Of a stretch of 64,000 nt of DNA, positions 38,001 through 47,173 are shown piece after piece (positions within the stretch are counted from its first letter, which is position 1; every line of letters begins with the position of its first letter). Source of the stretch: Desertivirga brevis (GTDB taxonomy: Bacteria; Bacteroidota; Bacteroidia; Sphingobacteriales; Sphingobacteriaceae); assembly GCF_017355835.1 (NCBI RefSeq), contig NZ_JAFEWF010000012.1:124001-188000 (forward strand), read 5' to 3'. Below the pieces are notes generated by a model, which saw only the letters and a program-made list of their open reading frames with translations, did no database searches and had not been told where the DNA came from. A program made the position numbers and the translations under genes.

Positions 38001-38527
38001 TAACTTCTGCAGATTACTCTGTTGTAGGAAACTACCAGCCGAAGTTTGAATATGGTTTTACCAATACTTTCTCCTTTAAAAGATTTGACGCATCGGTATT
38101 TATCCAGGGAAGAGTAGGTGGAGACCTTTTATCCATCGGTTCACGAGGTTGGAACCGGGCTACCAGTGATCCTCGTTGGTCATATATGGAACAGTGGCTA
38201 ACTAAAGCATATTGGTCAGAGGCTGAGCCTGGAGATGGAAAAGTGCCTGCGTTTTTCTCTGCTGTAACCAGTGAGTACGATACCAACTGGATGTACGATG
38301 CCAGCTACCTGAGAATTAAAAATATAAGTTTTGGTTACACTTTCCCGGTTAAGAATACTTTTTTGAGGAGCGCAAGGGTATACACTTCTTTGGAAAACGT
38401 ATACATGTGGGATAACTATTATCCTGGTTTTTCTCCGGAAGGAGCGACACAGGATAATGCATCTGCCGACTGGGGTGCATATCCACAGGCCCGTACTTTG
38501 TCATTTGGTCTTTCAGCATCGTTCTAA
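35063..38527 (+). CDS. SusC-family TonB-dependent transporter with STN signalling domain (first unit)
   Basis: Outer-membrane glycan importer. A long N-terminus with a hydrophobic signal (about 20-45) precedes the STN domain (about 50-115, 'KINLSVQGARLKKVLNELERQ'), then CarboxypepD_reg-like (about 125-200), 'EVVVVGYGTQRRATVTGSV', the plug ('VRVRGAASLTGSSDPLYVVD', 'SIDVLKDAASAAIYGSRGSNG') and the barrel ending LSASF. The STN domain links it to the FecR/sigma pair immediately upstream. SusD begins 16 bp downstream. Confidence 0.97.
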   Translation: MKKKYCRITVCRHERLLKYFLMFKFTMVLILIASLQGFSKGYGQKINLSVQGARLKKVLNELERQTDYRFFYQDQIINQVPRLFSINANNDEINNVLSKLFNGTNITYSLREGKVIILTEKGSQAQTLITGTVVDEKGEALPGVSIKIKGTNTGTSTDVNGKFRISVPNENAVLVFSFMGFTPVEQAATKTDIRIVLKSSATSLSEVVVVGYGTQRRATVTGSVAKITSENIEERPITRVEQALQGQMAGVAVRNTSGSPGADIQVRVRGAASLTGSSDPLYVVDGVPLDNLSGINPADIESIDVLKDAASAAIYGSRGSNGVVFVTTKRGKKGAKPTISVSGYTALSNVERKVDVMTPDQWIDFNKKWYDRQWTINNPTQNPNASQEERLAFARATTRRLYGTRDSLALIRNTYGIYDPWWGTDRIEAIDWQDALFRNAPVNDLQINSTGSTENLSYAVSAGIFDQEGIVEGSSFRRYSFRANLDARINKRIKIGANLAPSLGVLKGPNVDGRDNAVARSLSFPGWVPAGAGKMAGADPYKFYDNWGTGPNNVSPYVQSVYNERNRNDIRLNTSLTTTVNILDGLDLNGLVGWNIRENRERGYSPTWIQGTWNQATPGQLSTSRYSTTSGYQLLTQATLNYTKKLGNHNLDGLLGISQDKSGNEYTEQSLTGFPNDKSWIFTKEKATTVNLNSVDADKFALISYFGRLQYNYNLKYLFSASFRYDGSSRFGPNKKWGFFPALSAGWLLKEEELFKNISWLSTAKLRASWGVAGNDRIGGANYVSSMGALNYPLGDLQAINNGYVVSNIAYSDLRWEKSDSYNLGIDFGAFNDRIFVTADAYYKKTSDLLLNTPISLSTGFSNMIRNVGNIDNKGFELGINTRNLVGAFKWNSNFNLSLNRNKITKLAGDNTDIRLGQGNTIIQRVGNPINSYYLLKATGVLRESDFDRVGNNWVAKVPVWSGQKPGDTKYEDISGDGRITSADYSVVGNYQPKFEYGFTNTFSFKRFDASVFIQGRVGGDLLSIGSRGWNRATSDPRWSYMEQWLTKAYWSEAEPGDGKVPAFFSAVTSEYDTNWMYDASYLRIKNISFGYTFPVKNTFLRSARVYTSLENVYMWDNYYPGFSPEGATQDNASADWGAYPQARTLSFGLSASF

Positions 38528-38542
38528 TCAAAAATCAACGCA

Positions 38543-40054
38543 ATGAAACAAACGAAAATCAAAATATTAACAATATTGCTTGCATTAGCAGTATCTTCTT
38601 GTAATAAGGATCTTATTGACATTGGTCCTATAAGCAACAATACAACAGAGAGTTTCTATACCTCGGAAGTTGAAGTAAGACAGGCAGTTGTAGGCATCTA
38701 TGCCAGACTTGGAAGAAACGGAACTAACACTGATTTTGCAACCGATTATTACTGGCTTGCTTCTGAAAACAGATCGGATCTCCTTTATTTAGGAGCCGAA
38801 ACCAGTGCTCAGAACAATCAGCTGGAATTTAGGAAGTTTTTAACATCACCTACCAATTCGGGGGTTTCAGGAATTTACTCCCGCCTTTATTCTTTAATAA
38901 AGGATGCAAATAATTTACTGGCAAGAACGAAGGAAGGTGAATATACGAGGTATCGTGCTGAAGCCATGTTCCTTAGAGCCTTCGCTTATTCGGAGTTGGC
39001 TAGATCATTTGGACCTGTAGCCCTTGTAACCACCCCGATTGAAAGCGATCAGGCTGTTTCCCTGCCGAGAGCAAGTTTGACAGAGGTTTATGCTCTCATT
39101 ATCTCCGATCTTGAATTTGCAGGAGCTAATCTGAACAAATTTTACACAGGAGCAGAATCTGGCCGGATAGGAAGCGTAGCTGCTAAGGCTCTGCTGGGGC
39201 AGGTGTATATGACTATGGGCGGTTACCCTTATAATGATGCTACAGCTTATGGAAAAGCCGAAGCGACATTCGCAGGCATCATCGCAGATGTAGATACACG
39301 CTGGCAGCCTGATTACAGTAAGCTATTTATCCTGGCAAACGAGAATAAGAACGATATTTTTTCTATTCAATTTGCATCAGGGGGACTTAATGTAGGTTCG
39401 AGTTTGCCTGGTTTCATCACCAGTTCCAGTTCAACCGGAACTCCTTATCCGGATTGGGTGTTCACCTCTTACTCCAATCAGGGACAGGATGTTAGGGTAG
39501 ATAGTGCTGTTGTGAAAGAGATGAAAGCAAATAACGATCTTCGGTTTGCTCCATCAATTGATGAAGGGTATTGGGCGGATAAAGCACATACTACCTGGGT
39601 AAGCAGAGCAATTGTGACCAAATTCCTGGAAAAGGATCCTACCAATGCGACGATTAAATCATGGAACGACTTTCCAAGGAATTTTCCGATCATAAGACCT
39701 GCTGATGTATACTTGTACTATGCAGAGGCATTGATCAGGAATGGGAAAGCCGGTCAGGCAAGAACCTTTGTTAATAAGATAAGAACGAGAGCAGGCCTTC
39801 CAGCTTTAACTGCCGATCCTACTATGGAAGATATAAAGAGAGAAAGGAAGTTCGAGTTCATTGGTGAGGGAAGAAGATTTTTCGACCTGGTAAGATGGGG
39901 GGAAACGGAAGCGTTAGAAACCCTTACTGCGTTTGCAAGACATTATCATTCTCTTACTAATGGTCAGTTGCCAACCAAAAGAGATTTGCTATTACCTATT
40001 CCACAGGATGAAATGAAGACCAGGAATAACTGGGAAAACAACTTTGGCTATTAG
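38543..40054 (+). CDS. SusD-family lipoprotein (first unit)
   Basis: Partner of the SusC upstream. Lipoprotein signal ends 'AVSSC' (Cys20). The SusD TPR-like part includes 'RYRAEAMFLRAFAYSELARSFGPVALV', given here in parts, and the C-terminal half has 'VYLYYAEALIRNGKAGQA' and 'IKRERKFEFIGEGRRFFDLVRWGE'. The length of 503 aa is normal. A strong terminator follows. Confidence 0.96.
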   Translation: MKQTKIKILTILLALAVSSCNKDLIDIGPISNNTTESFYTSEVEVRQAVVGIYARLGRNGTNTDFATDYYWLASENRSDLLYLGAETSAQNNQLEFRKFLTSPTNSGVSGIYSRLYSLIKDANNLLARTKEGEYTRYRAEAMFLRAFAYSELARSFGPVALVTTPIESDQAVSLPRASLTEVYALIISDLEFAGANLNKFYTGAESGRIGSVAAKALLGQVYMTMGGYPYNDATAYGKAEATFAGIIADVDTRWQPDYSKLFILANENKNDIFSIQFASGGLNVGSSLPGFITSSSSTGTPYPDWVFTSYSNQGQDVRVDSAVVKEMKANNDLRFAPSIDEGYWADKAHTTWVSRAIVTKFLEKDPTNATIKSWNDFPRNFPIIRPADVYLYYAEALIRNGKAGQARTFVNKIRTRAGLPALTADPTMEDIKRERKFEFIGEGRRFFDLVRWGETEALETLTAFARHYHSLTNGQLPTKRDLLLPIPQDEMKTRNNWENNFGY

Positions 40055-40079
40055 TTTAGCTTGATTCGGTTAATATCTG

Positions 40080-40110
40080 GAGGCTGTCTGTATGGACAGC
40101 CTCTTTTTAT
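40080..40110 (+). terminator. Intrinsic terminator after first sigma/FecR/SusC/SusD unit
   Basis: Perfect 9-bp stem GAGGCTGTC/GACAGCCTC with a six-base loop, directly followed by TTTTTATTT. It separates the two tandem units. Confidence 0.9.
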
Positions 40111-40245
40111 TTATGGGCCTTTTATAGCCGAGTTGTTAAAGGAAAAATATAAATGTAATTTAGACAATTGCAAGAAGAATGTTACCTTAGGGTTTCAAAC
40201 TAACAACCAATTATAGCGCGCGATTCACGCTACTTAAAAACATTT

Positions 40246-40851
40246 ATGGCTTCAAAGGATTTTAAATATTTGGAAGACAGTTCGCTTTTTGAGTTGGTGA
40301 AGCTGGATAATAAGCAAGCCTTTGACGAGCTCTATAACCGGCATTGGGAAAAGCTTTTCTTGTATCTGGTTCGGGTGATAAAAGACCAAGAGGAAACCAA
40401 AGATATTCTACAAGAGGTTTTCGTTTCATTATGGAACAGAAGATTAGAATTGGACAACATTGAATCCATAAGTGCCTACCTTTTTTCATCTGTTCGTTTT
40501 AAGGGCTTGAACTACCTGCAAAGAGAAAGTAAAAAGAGCTTTATCATTGATGCCTTGTTAATTCAGTCAGAACAGGAGGATAATTCCCTCGACTCAATTC
40601 AAGCTGTTAGAGACATAAATAGCCTGCTGGATAAGACCATTGAAAAACTTCCTTCCAAAATGCAACAGGTTTTTATTCTTAGTCGTAAGGAACAACTGTC
40701 ATACAAGGAGATAGCCCAGCAGCTCAGTATTTCAGATAAAACTGTTAAAAAACAGATTAGTAACGCTTTAAAAATATTCCGCCTTAGTCTGCAACGCGAA
40801 AAGTTAATCAGTCTCTTACTGTTTATTAACCTGCTTCTTATATCTAAATAA
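40246..40851 (+). CDS. ECF sigma-70 factor (second unit)
   Basis: Region 2 at about 25-95 ('ELYNRHWEKLFLYLVRVI', 'DILQEVFVSLWNRR') and region 4 at about 130-185 ('LPSKMQQVFILSRKEQLSYKE', in parts, and 'SISDKTVKKQISNALKIF'). The C-terminus ends in a hydrophobic stretch 'ISLLLFINLLLISK', which might touch the membrane. FecR follows 63 bp later. Confidence 0.94.
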   Translation: MASKDFKYLEDSSLFELVKLDNKQAFDELYNRHWEKLFLYLVRVIKDQEETKDILQEVFVSLWNRRLELDNIESISAYLFSSVRFKGLNYLQRESKKSFIIDALLIQSEQEDNSLDSIQAVRDINSLLDKTIEKLPSKMQQVFILSRKEQLSYKEIAQQLSISDKTVKKQISNALKIFRLSLQREKLISLLLFINLLLISK

Positions 40852-40914
40852 TTTTTTTTTAGAAAAATCTACTACCACAGGCCTGCTTAATGTACTTACT
40901 TATACTAACCGATT

Positions 40915-41901
40915 ATGGACAAGGAAAGACTTATCTCTTTATTAGACCGGCATGCAAGAGGAACATGCACTTTGGAAGAGGAGCGCGAACTTAATTTATG
41001 GTTCGAAAAGGCCTCTGAAAAGGGAGACTGGTCATGGTCTGATACTGAGAAAAGACAAATAGATGTAGAACTTAAAGAAAGTATTGATAGGACTATTCAA
41101 AAAAGTGTTTTTATAAATCGATCTTACCGCGGCTTCCTCAAAATTGCAGCAATGCTAATGTTGATATCGGCAATTGCATTTCTTTTTTGGCAACATCACC
41201 CCTCAAATGCTAAATCTGTTATTGAATACGCCGTGTCTAAAGCAGAAGCTGGAAAAAGAGTAAACCTTAAGCTGAGCGATGGTACTATGATCATCCTGAA
41301 TGCAGGAAGTCGCTTAAAATATCCTTTGAGCTTTGGTGACAACATTCGAGAGGTTGAACTACTAGAAGGGGAGGCGTATTTTGATGTTGCCCATGATGAT
41401 ACAAAGCCATTTATTGTTATCAGCGATAAAACCCGAACCCAGGTACTTGGAACAGCCTTCAACATCAGGGCGTACCGGTCATTCGAAGATATAAAGATCA
41501 CTGTAACGAGAGGAAAAGTTGGGGTTTGCAAAACCGATAAGAACAACAGGTCTGTTGGAGCTGCGATCCTACTATTACCCAATGAACAGTTGCAGATCAG
41601 CCGCAGTACAGGAGATCAGAAGAAAGTTCATACTGATGGAAATGAGATCCTCGGTTGGACGCAGGGTAAACTTATATTCAATAATGAGCGAATGGCCGAC
41701 GTAACTACTCTTCTTGAAAATACCTATGGAGTGCAATTTAAGTTTGCCAATGAAACTATTGGAAGGATAAGATTTAGCGGGTTTTTCAACTCCAGCGACA
41801 GTTTCAAAGAAATACTATTTTCTATTGCAAAAGCTAACAACCTAAAATATATCCAAACAGGAAATACCATCACATTCAAACTAACATCAATTAACCCTTA
41901 A
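40915..41901 (+). CDS. FecR-family anti-sigma factor (second unit)
   Basis: 328 aa: cytoplasmic sigma-binding N-terminus, membrane helix at about 73-92 ('LKIAAMLMLISAIAFLFW'), FecR domain at about 108-205 ('LSDGTMIILNAGSRLKY', 'GEAYFDVAHDDTKPF') and DUF4974-type C-terminus at about 245-325. It holds the adjacent sigma factor inactive until SusC signals. Confidence 0.95.
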   Translation: MDKERLISLLDRHARGTCTLEEERELNLWFEKASEKGDWSWSDTEKRQIDVELKESIDRTIQKSVFINRSYRGFLKIAAMLMLISAIAFLFWQHHPSNAKSVIEYAVSKAEAGKRVNLKLSDGTMIILNAGSRLKYPLSFGDNIREVELLEGEAYFDVAHDDTKPFIVISDKTRTQVLGTAFNIRAYRSFEDIKITVTRGKVGVCKTDKNNRSVGAAILLLPNEQLQISRSTGDQKKVHTDGNEILGWTQGKLIFNNERMADVTTLLENTYGVQFKFANETIGRIRFSGFFNSSDSFKEILFSIAKANNLKYIQTGNTITFKLTSINP

Positions 41902-41932
41902 TATGAACGCTATGACATAAGAATGTACAAAA

Positions 41933-42003
41933 AAACCGGCATGAGCTGGTCAAACCGGTTTCAGACAGCTTCCTAACGCCAATTATTCGGCTGTCTGCCT
42001 TTT
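41933..42003 (+). promoter_or_regulatory. Two tandem hairpins in the second FecR-SusC junction
   Basis: First stem: AAACCGG (41933-41939) with CCGGTTT (41955-41961). The second begins on the next base: CAGACAGC (41962-41969) with GCTGTCTG (41990-41997), followed by CCTTTTAG. The second looks like a terminator or attenuator; the first may be an alternative fold or a regulatory element. SusC starts 40 bp after the T-run. Confidence 0.55.
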
Positions 42004-42043
42004 AGATAATAAACGCATTTATTAACCAAACATCATCAAAGGT

Positions 42044-45000
42044 ATGAAAAATTATACCACAAGGACGAACTATGCCCTAAAGCAAACTATGAGAATTAGT
42101 TGTCAAATCTTCTTCGTACTGGCTTTAAGTACTCAACTTCTGATTGCTAGTACTTCTGAAGGACAAGTTGCATCTGAAGTTAAAATTGACTTGCAGGCCG
42201 AGAATAAAGGCTTGAAGAATATCCTGAATACTATTCAGAAGAAAAGCGGATTAAGATTTATTTATAATGATAAGCTGATAGACACTTACCGTAACATCAG
42301 CATTTCTGAGAAGAATAAGCCGGTGAATTATATTCTGAAGGAGATTCTCAAGAATACCGAGCTGGATTACCTTGAACAGAACAAGAAAATTATCATTATT
42401 ACCAGGACAACATCTCGTAAAACCAAGGAAGTTTCAAGGACAGAGCTTTTGGATATACCTGTTAAAGGTGTGGTGAAAGATGAAAAAGGTGAGTCTCTTA
42501 TTGGGGTAAGCATCAAGATCAAAGGAGGAACAAGGGGGGCAACTTCAAGCGCACAAGGAACATTCAACCTCTTGGTACCGAATGAAAATACAGTTCTTGT
42601 TTTTACCTATCTGGGCTACGAAACGCTTGAAGTTCCCTTAAATGGTCGAACGAGTGTGGAAGTTATCCTTCGCGAATCACGTAGTAACCTGAACGAGGTA
42701 GTGGTGATCGGCTACGGTTCGCAGAAGAGGGCCAATGTAACGGCTTCTGTTGCTACAGTAAAGGCTGAGAATTTTGTAAAAGGACCTGTTCAGGATGTCG
42801 GACAATTGATCCAGGGAAAAGTGGCCGGATTAACTGTATCAAATCCGAACGGAGATCCTACAGGAAGTTCCCAAATCCTTTTAAGAGGAAATACAACCCT
42901 GTTTGGCGCCAATACGGACCCTCTTGTTATCATAGACGGGGTACCGGGTACTCTCAGAACAGTTGCACCGGAAGATATAGAATCTATAGACGTGTTAAAA
43001 GATGGCTCGGCCGCCGCAATATACGGAGTAAGAGGAACCAACGGGGTAATCCTTATTACAACCAAGCGTGCAAGTGGAAGCTTTAGTAATGCGGTCGACT
43101 ATAGCGGCTCTGCAAGTACCCAGACGATAGCAAAGCATCCGGAAATGCTTAAAGCTGAAGATTATAGGGCGCAAATAGCTTCGGGAACGAGGGAGGCTAA
43201 CCAAGACTATGGGGCTTCCACAAACTGGTTGGATGAACTAACTCAAACCCCTGTAACTCAGATCCACAATTTGACTTTTAGGGGAGGTAATAATAAGACT
43301 AATTACCTGGCCTCTTTAAATTATAGGGCATTGGAAGGCATTTTCCTTAAGTCGGATAACAAAACCTTTACGGGAAGGGTAGATGTGAATCATTTCATGC
43401 TAAATGATAAACTGAGGATCAATCTCACTCTATTAAATCAGAACAATAATTTCACCCAAACGCAAAATGGAGGCTCGTTCAATGGCTATACCTACAGGCA
43501 GGCATTGATACGTAACCCAACAGAGGCTGTATTTGGAGCGGACGGGAAGTGGCTTGAATTACCTGGGAATTTCAATTATGAAAATCCGCTGGCCAGGATC
43601 TATGAAAGTGATGGACAAACAAAGGGTATAAATTCCAGGGTGAATGGTACACTGGTGTACAATCCAGTAAAAGGACTAAGGCTGTCCTCTCTTTTTTCTT
43701 ACAACAGGTTCAACTCTAATTCAGGCTATTCAGAAACAAAAAATCATATTTCCAACATCAGGGATAATATGAACGGATATGCAGCAGTCGGAAGTTCCCT
43801 GTCAATCGACCGGTTGATGGAGCTGACTGCAGAATATTCAAACAAGATCAAGGATCACCAGATAACTTTGTTAGGCGGTTATGGCTACCAGGAACAAGAA
43901 TCATATAATAATTTTATACAGAATTGGGACTTTACGATTGATGACTTTGGCTATAACAATATTGGGTTAGGACGAGCAATAAAGGATGGCAAGGGAGCAA
44001 TAGGAAGTGGAAAAGGCGAATCTAACCTGGTCAGTTTCTTTGGCCGCCTTACGTATAGCTATAAAGATAAGTATCTCTTAATGGCGAATGTTAGGCATGA
44101 AGGGGCTAGTCAACTTTTTGGCGCAAACAGACCCTTCGGTACCTTTCCTGCCGTTTCTGTGGGATGGCGGATTACTAACGAAGGCTTCATGAAGAATCAA
44201 AAGATTTTTGATGATCTGAAGCTGAGAGCGGGCTATGGCGTAACTGGCAATCCACCTTCCGGCGGTTTTCTTAGTCAGGCACTCCTTAGATTTGGATCTT
44301 TTGTGTACAGTGACGGAAAATGGATACAGGTGTTAGAGCCTTCAACTAACCCGAATCCATATATCCGCTGGGAAGAGAAGCATGAAGCTAATTATGGCTT
44401 AGATTTCAGCATGTTCAAAGGGCGAGTTTTTGGAAACCTCGATTACTATGAGCGAAGGATAAAAGGGCTGCTCTATGATTACCAGGTTCCAAGTCCTCCA
44501 AACTTATATCCCTCTACAAGAGCTAATGTGGGTACTATGGAAAATAAGGGACTTGAAGCGATTGTAAGTGTGGTTCCTGTCAAATCTAAGAAAATCAATT
44601 GGACCACAAGTTTTAATTTCTCTACAAATACAAATAAGTTAACGAGTTTGTCTAACGATTTATACAAGGCTACAAATGACTATTTCCCTACTGGAGAAAC
44701 CGGAGAGCCTATCCAAACATTTACCAATATTGTTTTCATTGGGAAAGGTATCGGAGACTTCTATGGGTTTAAGGTGGTGGATATTGATGAGAATGGTAAA
44801 TGGATCTATGAAGATAATAATGGCGATCGGGTGCCATCAGCAAATTTTGCCCGAACCTTCGAGAATAAAAAGGTGCTTGGCAATGGACTTCCAAAGTATT
44901 ATGCCGGTTGGAACAATAACTTCCAGTTCAAGAACTTCGATCTGTCTGTAACTATGAGAGGGGCCTTCGACTACCAGATCCTGAACTTCGAAAGAATGTA

Positions 45001-45349
45001 CCTCGAAAATCCGACGATTAAAAATTATAACCGATTAAAGTCTTCTGAAGACAAGGTGTTTGGCAAGGCACTATTGAATGAGCCCCTGGAGTTTAACAGT
45101 TACTACATCGAAGATGGAGATTTCTGGAAGATCGATAATATAACATTCGGATACAGCTTCAATAATTTGAAAACGAAGTACTTGAAAAGCGCAAGGCTCT
45201 ACGGAAGTTGCTTGAATACGTTTGTAATAACTAGATACTCAGGGATTGATCCGGAAGTAAACAGAAGTGGTCTTTCGCCTGGTAATGACGTTAGAGACCG
45301 CTATCCTACCACACGTACTTTCACTGTCGGACTTAATCTAAACCTTTAA
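42044..45349 (+). CDS. SusC-family TonB-dependent transporter with STN domain (second unit)
   Basis: Signal-like segment at about 12-40, STN domain at about 45-120 ('KIDLQAENKGLKNILNTIQ'), CarboxypepD_reg-like at about 138-215, 'EVVVIGYGSQKRANVTASV', plug ('ILLRGNTTLFGANTDPLVIID', shown in part, and 'SIDVLKDGSAAAIYGVRGTNG') and a barrel ending LNLNL. The SusD gene follows after an unusually long 100-bp gap. With its sigma/FecR pair it forms a self-contained signalling importer. Confidence 0.97.
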   Translation: MKNYTTRTNYALKQTMRISCQIFFVLALSTQLLIASTSEGQVASEVKIDLQAENKGLKNILNTIQKKSGLRFIYNDKLIDTYRNISISEKNKPVNYILKEILKNTELDYLEQNKKIIIITRTTSRKTKEVSRTELLDIPVKGVVKDEKGESLIGVSIKIKGGTRGATSSAQGTFNLLVPNENTVLVFTYLGYETLEVPLNGRTSVEVILRESRSNLNEVVVIGYGSQKRANVTASVATVKAENFVKGPVQDVGQLIQGKVAGLTVSNPNGDPTGSSQILLRGNTTLFGANTDPLVIIDGVPGTLRTVAPEDIESIDVLKDGSAAAIYGVRGTNGVILITTKRASGSFSNAVDYSGSASTQTIAKHPEMLKAEDYRAQIASGTREANQDYGASTNWLDELTQTPVTQIHNLTFRGGNNKTNYLASLNYRALEGIFLKSDNKTFTGRVDVNHFMLNDKLRINLTLLNQNNNFTQTQNGGSFNGYTYRQALIRNPTEAVFGADGKWLELPGNFNYENPLARIYESDGQTKGINSRVNGTLVYNPVKGLRLSSLFSYNRFNSNSGYSETKNHISNIRDNMNGYAAVGSSLSIDRLMELTAEYSNKIKDHQITLLGGYGYQEQESYNNFIQNWDFTIDDFGYNNIGLGRAIKDGKGAIGSGKGESNLVSFFGRLTYSYKDKYLLMANVRHEGASQLFGANRPFGTFPAVSVGWRITNEGFMKNQKIFDDLKLRAGYGVTGNPPSGGFLSQALLRFGSFVYSDGKWIQVLEPSTNPNPYIRWEEKHEANYGLDFSMFKGRVFGNLDYYERRIKGLLYDYQVPSPPNLYPSTRANVGTMENKGLEAIVSVVPVKSKKINWTTSFNFSTNTNKLTSLSNDLYKATNDYFPTGETGEPIQTFTNIVFIGKGIGDFYGFKVVDIDENGKWIYEDNNGDRVPSANFARTFENKKVLGNGLPKYYAGWNNNFQFKNFDLSVTMRGAFDYQILNFERMYLENPTIKNYNRLKSSEDKVFGKALLNEPLEFNSYYIEDGDFWKIDNITFGYSFNNLKTKYLKSARLYGSCLNTFVITRYSGIDPEVNRSGLSPGNDVRDRYPTTRTFTVGLNLNL

Positions 45350-45449
45350 CTAACAAACCTGCAATTTATTCATTAGCGCGAGGTGGAATTTCAGAGGATA
45401 TTGCTATCGCTGAGATGTTTACAGTAGTCGCAAGTAAACGGAATGTAAT

Positions 45450-47081
45450 ATGAAAACCAATTTAAAATATATAAAAGGATTCTTGTTTTCCTCTATTCTT
45501 TTAGGCAGTTTTTCCTGTACTAAATTGAAAGATGACCCTTATACCACGATCATTTCGTCAGAGCTCACAGTTACTGATCAAAGTAGTGCAGCCCTTCTGG
45601 GAGCAGCATACTCAAACTGGCGCTTTGTTTTACTGGATTGGGATGGATTGTGGAGAGCACAAGAACTTTCCGCCGATCAGGAAGTAATTCCTGGCCGCCC
45701 AAACGGCTGGGTAGATGGAGGCGTGTATAAAAGGATCCACGATCATAAATGGACAGCAGACGAAGGAATAGTCGTCAATACCTGGGGCCGTACCTATGCC
45801 GGAATTACTAACTGCAACAGGTTGATCTACCAGATAGAAACAGAATTAATCCCTCTGGGAGCAAGAAAGGAAGCAACAATAGCAGAGTTAAGAGCTTTAA
45901 GAGCTTCCTATTACTATGTGCTATGCGATATATTTGGTAATGTCCCAATTGTAACTCAATTTGATTTGCCTGAAGGCTTTTTACCTCAGCAAAGTACGCG
46001 TAAGCAAGTATTTGATTTCATAGTAAAGGAATTGACTGAAGCAATTCCATTACTAAACGAGAAAAATGATGCTTCTACCTATGGCAAGTTTAACAAATGG
46101 ACGGCTTATACCCTGCTTGCTAAAATGTACCTTAATGCTCAGGTCTATTCAGGAACGGCCGAGTGGACGAAATGTATAGAAGCTTGTAATGCTGTTATTA
46201 ATTCGAATGCAGGCTACCGCTTGGAAGCAGATCAGAAAAATGTGTTTCTAACTAATAATCAGAACTCAAAGGAGATAATCTTCGCTTTGCCTCTGGATGA
46301 GAACTACACCAATAACTGGAACGCCTTTGATCTTCATATGCAATCCCTTTCCCCGGAGAATCAAAAGACGTATAATTTGCTATCTGCTCCATGGGGGGGG
46401 ATGGCTGCAATTCCTCAGTTTATAAGTACTTATGATAGCGAGGACCAGCGCTTCAGGAAAAATTGGATAAAGGGGCAACAGTTTGCAGCTGATGGAACTC
46501 CTCTAGTGGGCACTATGGGAGCCACTAAAGACAAGCCTCTTATTTATATCAACGAAATTCCAAGCATCGATTTTGGAGAATCTGTGCATGGTTTACGCTT
46601 GGGGAAATTTGAAATAAAAACGGGCGCTACTGTTCAGCTTAGCAACGATTTTCCCCTATTTCGATATGCTGATGTATTAATGATGAAGGCTGAAGCGCTT
46701 TTGCGTACGGGACAGGCCGATGATGCTGCACTTATCGTAACTGAACTCAGACGTAGGGCTTTCACGGGAGCTCCGGACAAAGCTGTTGTTACCGGTGCGC
46801 AACTTCAGATGGGAAGCACTTATAACTATGGTCGCAGGGATAAGGATCTCAGCACCACCGAGGGCGGCGCTAATATCACCTTTGGCAGGTTTCTCGATGA
46901 ACTAGGATGGGAGTTTGATCAGGAAGGAAGAAGAAGGCAAGACATGATCCGTTTTGGTGTCTTTACCACCAAATCATGGTTTTCTCATAATGCCGATAAT
47001 AATAGTGATAAAAATCTTTATCCGATTCCAAGGCCAGAGATAGCTAAAAACCCTAATCTAACACAAAATAAAGGCTATTAA
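45450..47081 (+). CDS. SusD-family lipoprotein (second unit)
   Basis: Lipoprotein signal ends 'LGSFSC' (Cys24). SusD hallmarks include 'ELRALRASYYYVLCDIFGNV' and 'FPLFRYADVLMMKAEALLRTG', with 'FLDELGWEFDQEGRRRQDMIRFG' near the C-terminus. The length of 543 aa is normal. It is followed by a terminator and then by GH127. Confidence 0.96.
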   Translation: MKTNLKYIKGFLFSSILLGSFSCTKLKDDPYTTIISSELTVTDQSSAALLGAAYSNWRFVLLDWDGLWRAQELSADQEVIPGRPNGWVDGGVYKRIHDHKWTADEGIVVNTWGRTYAGITNCNRLIYQIETELIPLGARKEATIAELRALRASYYYVLCDIFGNVPIVTQFDLPEGFLPQQSTRKQVFDFIVKELTEAIPLLNEKNDASTYGKFNKWTAYTLLAKMYLNAQVYSGTAEWTKCIEACNAVINSNAGYRLEADQKNVFLTNNQNSKEIIFALPLDENYTNNWNAFDLHMQSLSPENQKTYNLLSAPWGGMAAIPQFISTYDSEDQRFRKNWIKGQQFAADGTPLVGTMGATKDKPLIYINEIPSIDFGESVHGLRLGKFEIKTGATVQLSNDFPLFRYADVLMMKAEALLRTGQADDAALIVTELRRRAFTGAPDKAVVTGAQLQMGSTYNYGRRDKDLSTTEGGANITFGRFLDELGWEFDQEGRRRQDMIRFGVFTTKSWFSHNADNNSDKNLYPIPRPEIAKNPNLTQNKGY

Positions 47082-47108
47082 CTCGTATACGGGTTGATTT
47101 AATTGGTG

Positions 47109-47137
47109 GTCATCGGGCTAAGCCCGGTGACTTTTTT
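47109..47137 (+). terminator. Intrinsic terminator after second SusD
   Basis: GTCATCGGGC (47109-47118) pairs with GCCCGGTGAC (47122-47131) with one G-T pair, a three-base loop and a TTTTTT tail. It would separate SusC/D from the hydrolases, or attenuate read-through into them. Confidence 0.88.
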
Positions 47138-47173
47138 AACGAACTCACACAACTATAGATATACTTTCAAGTG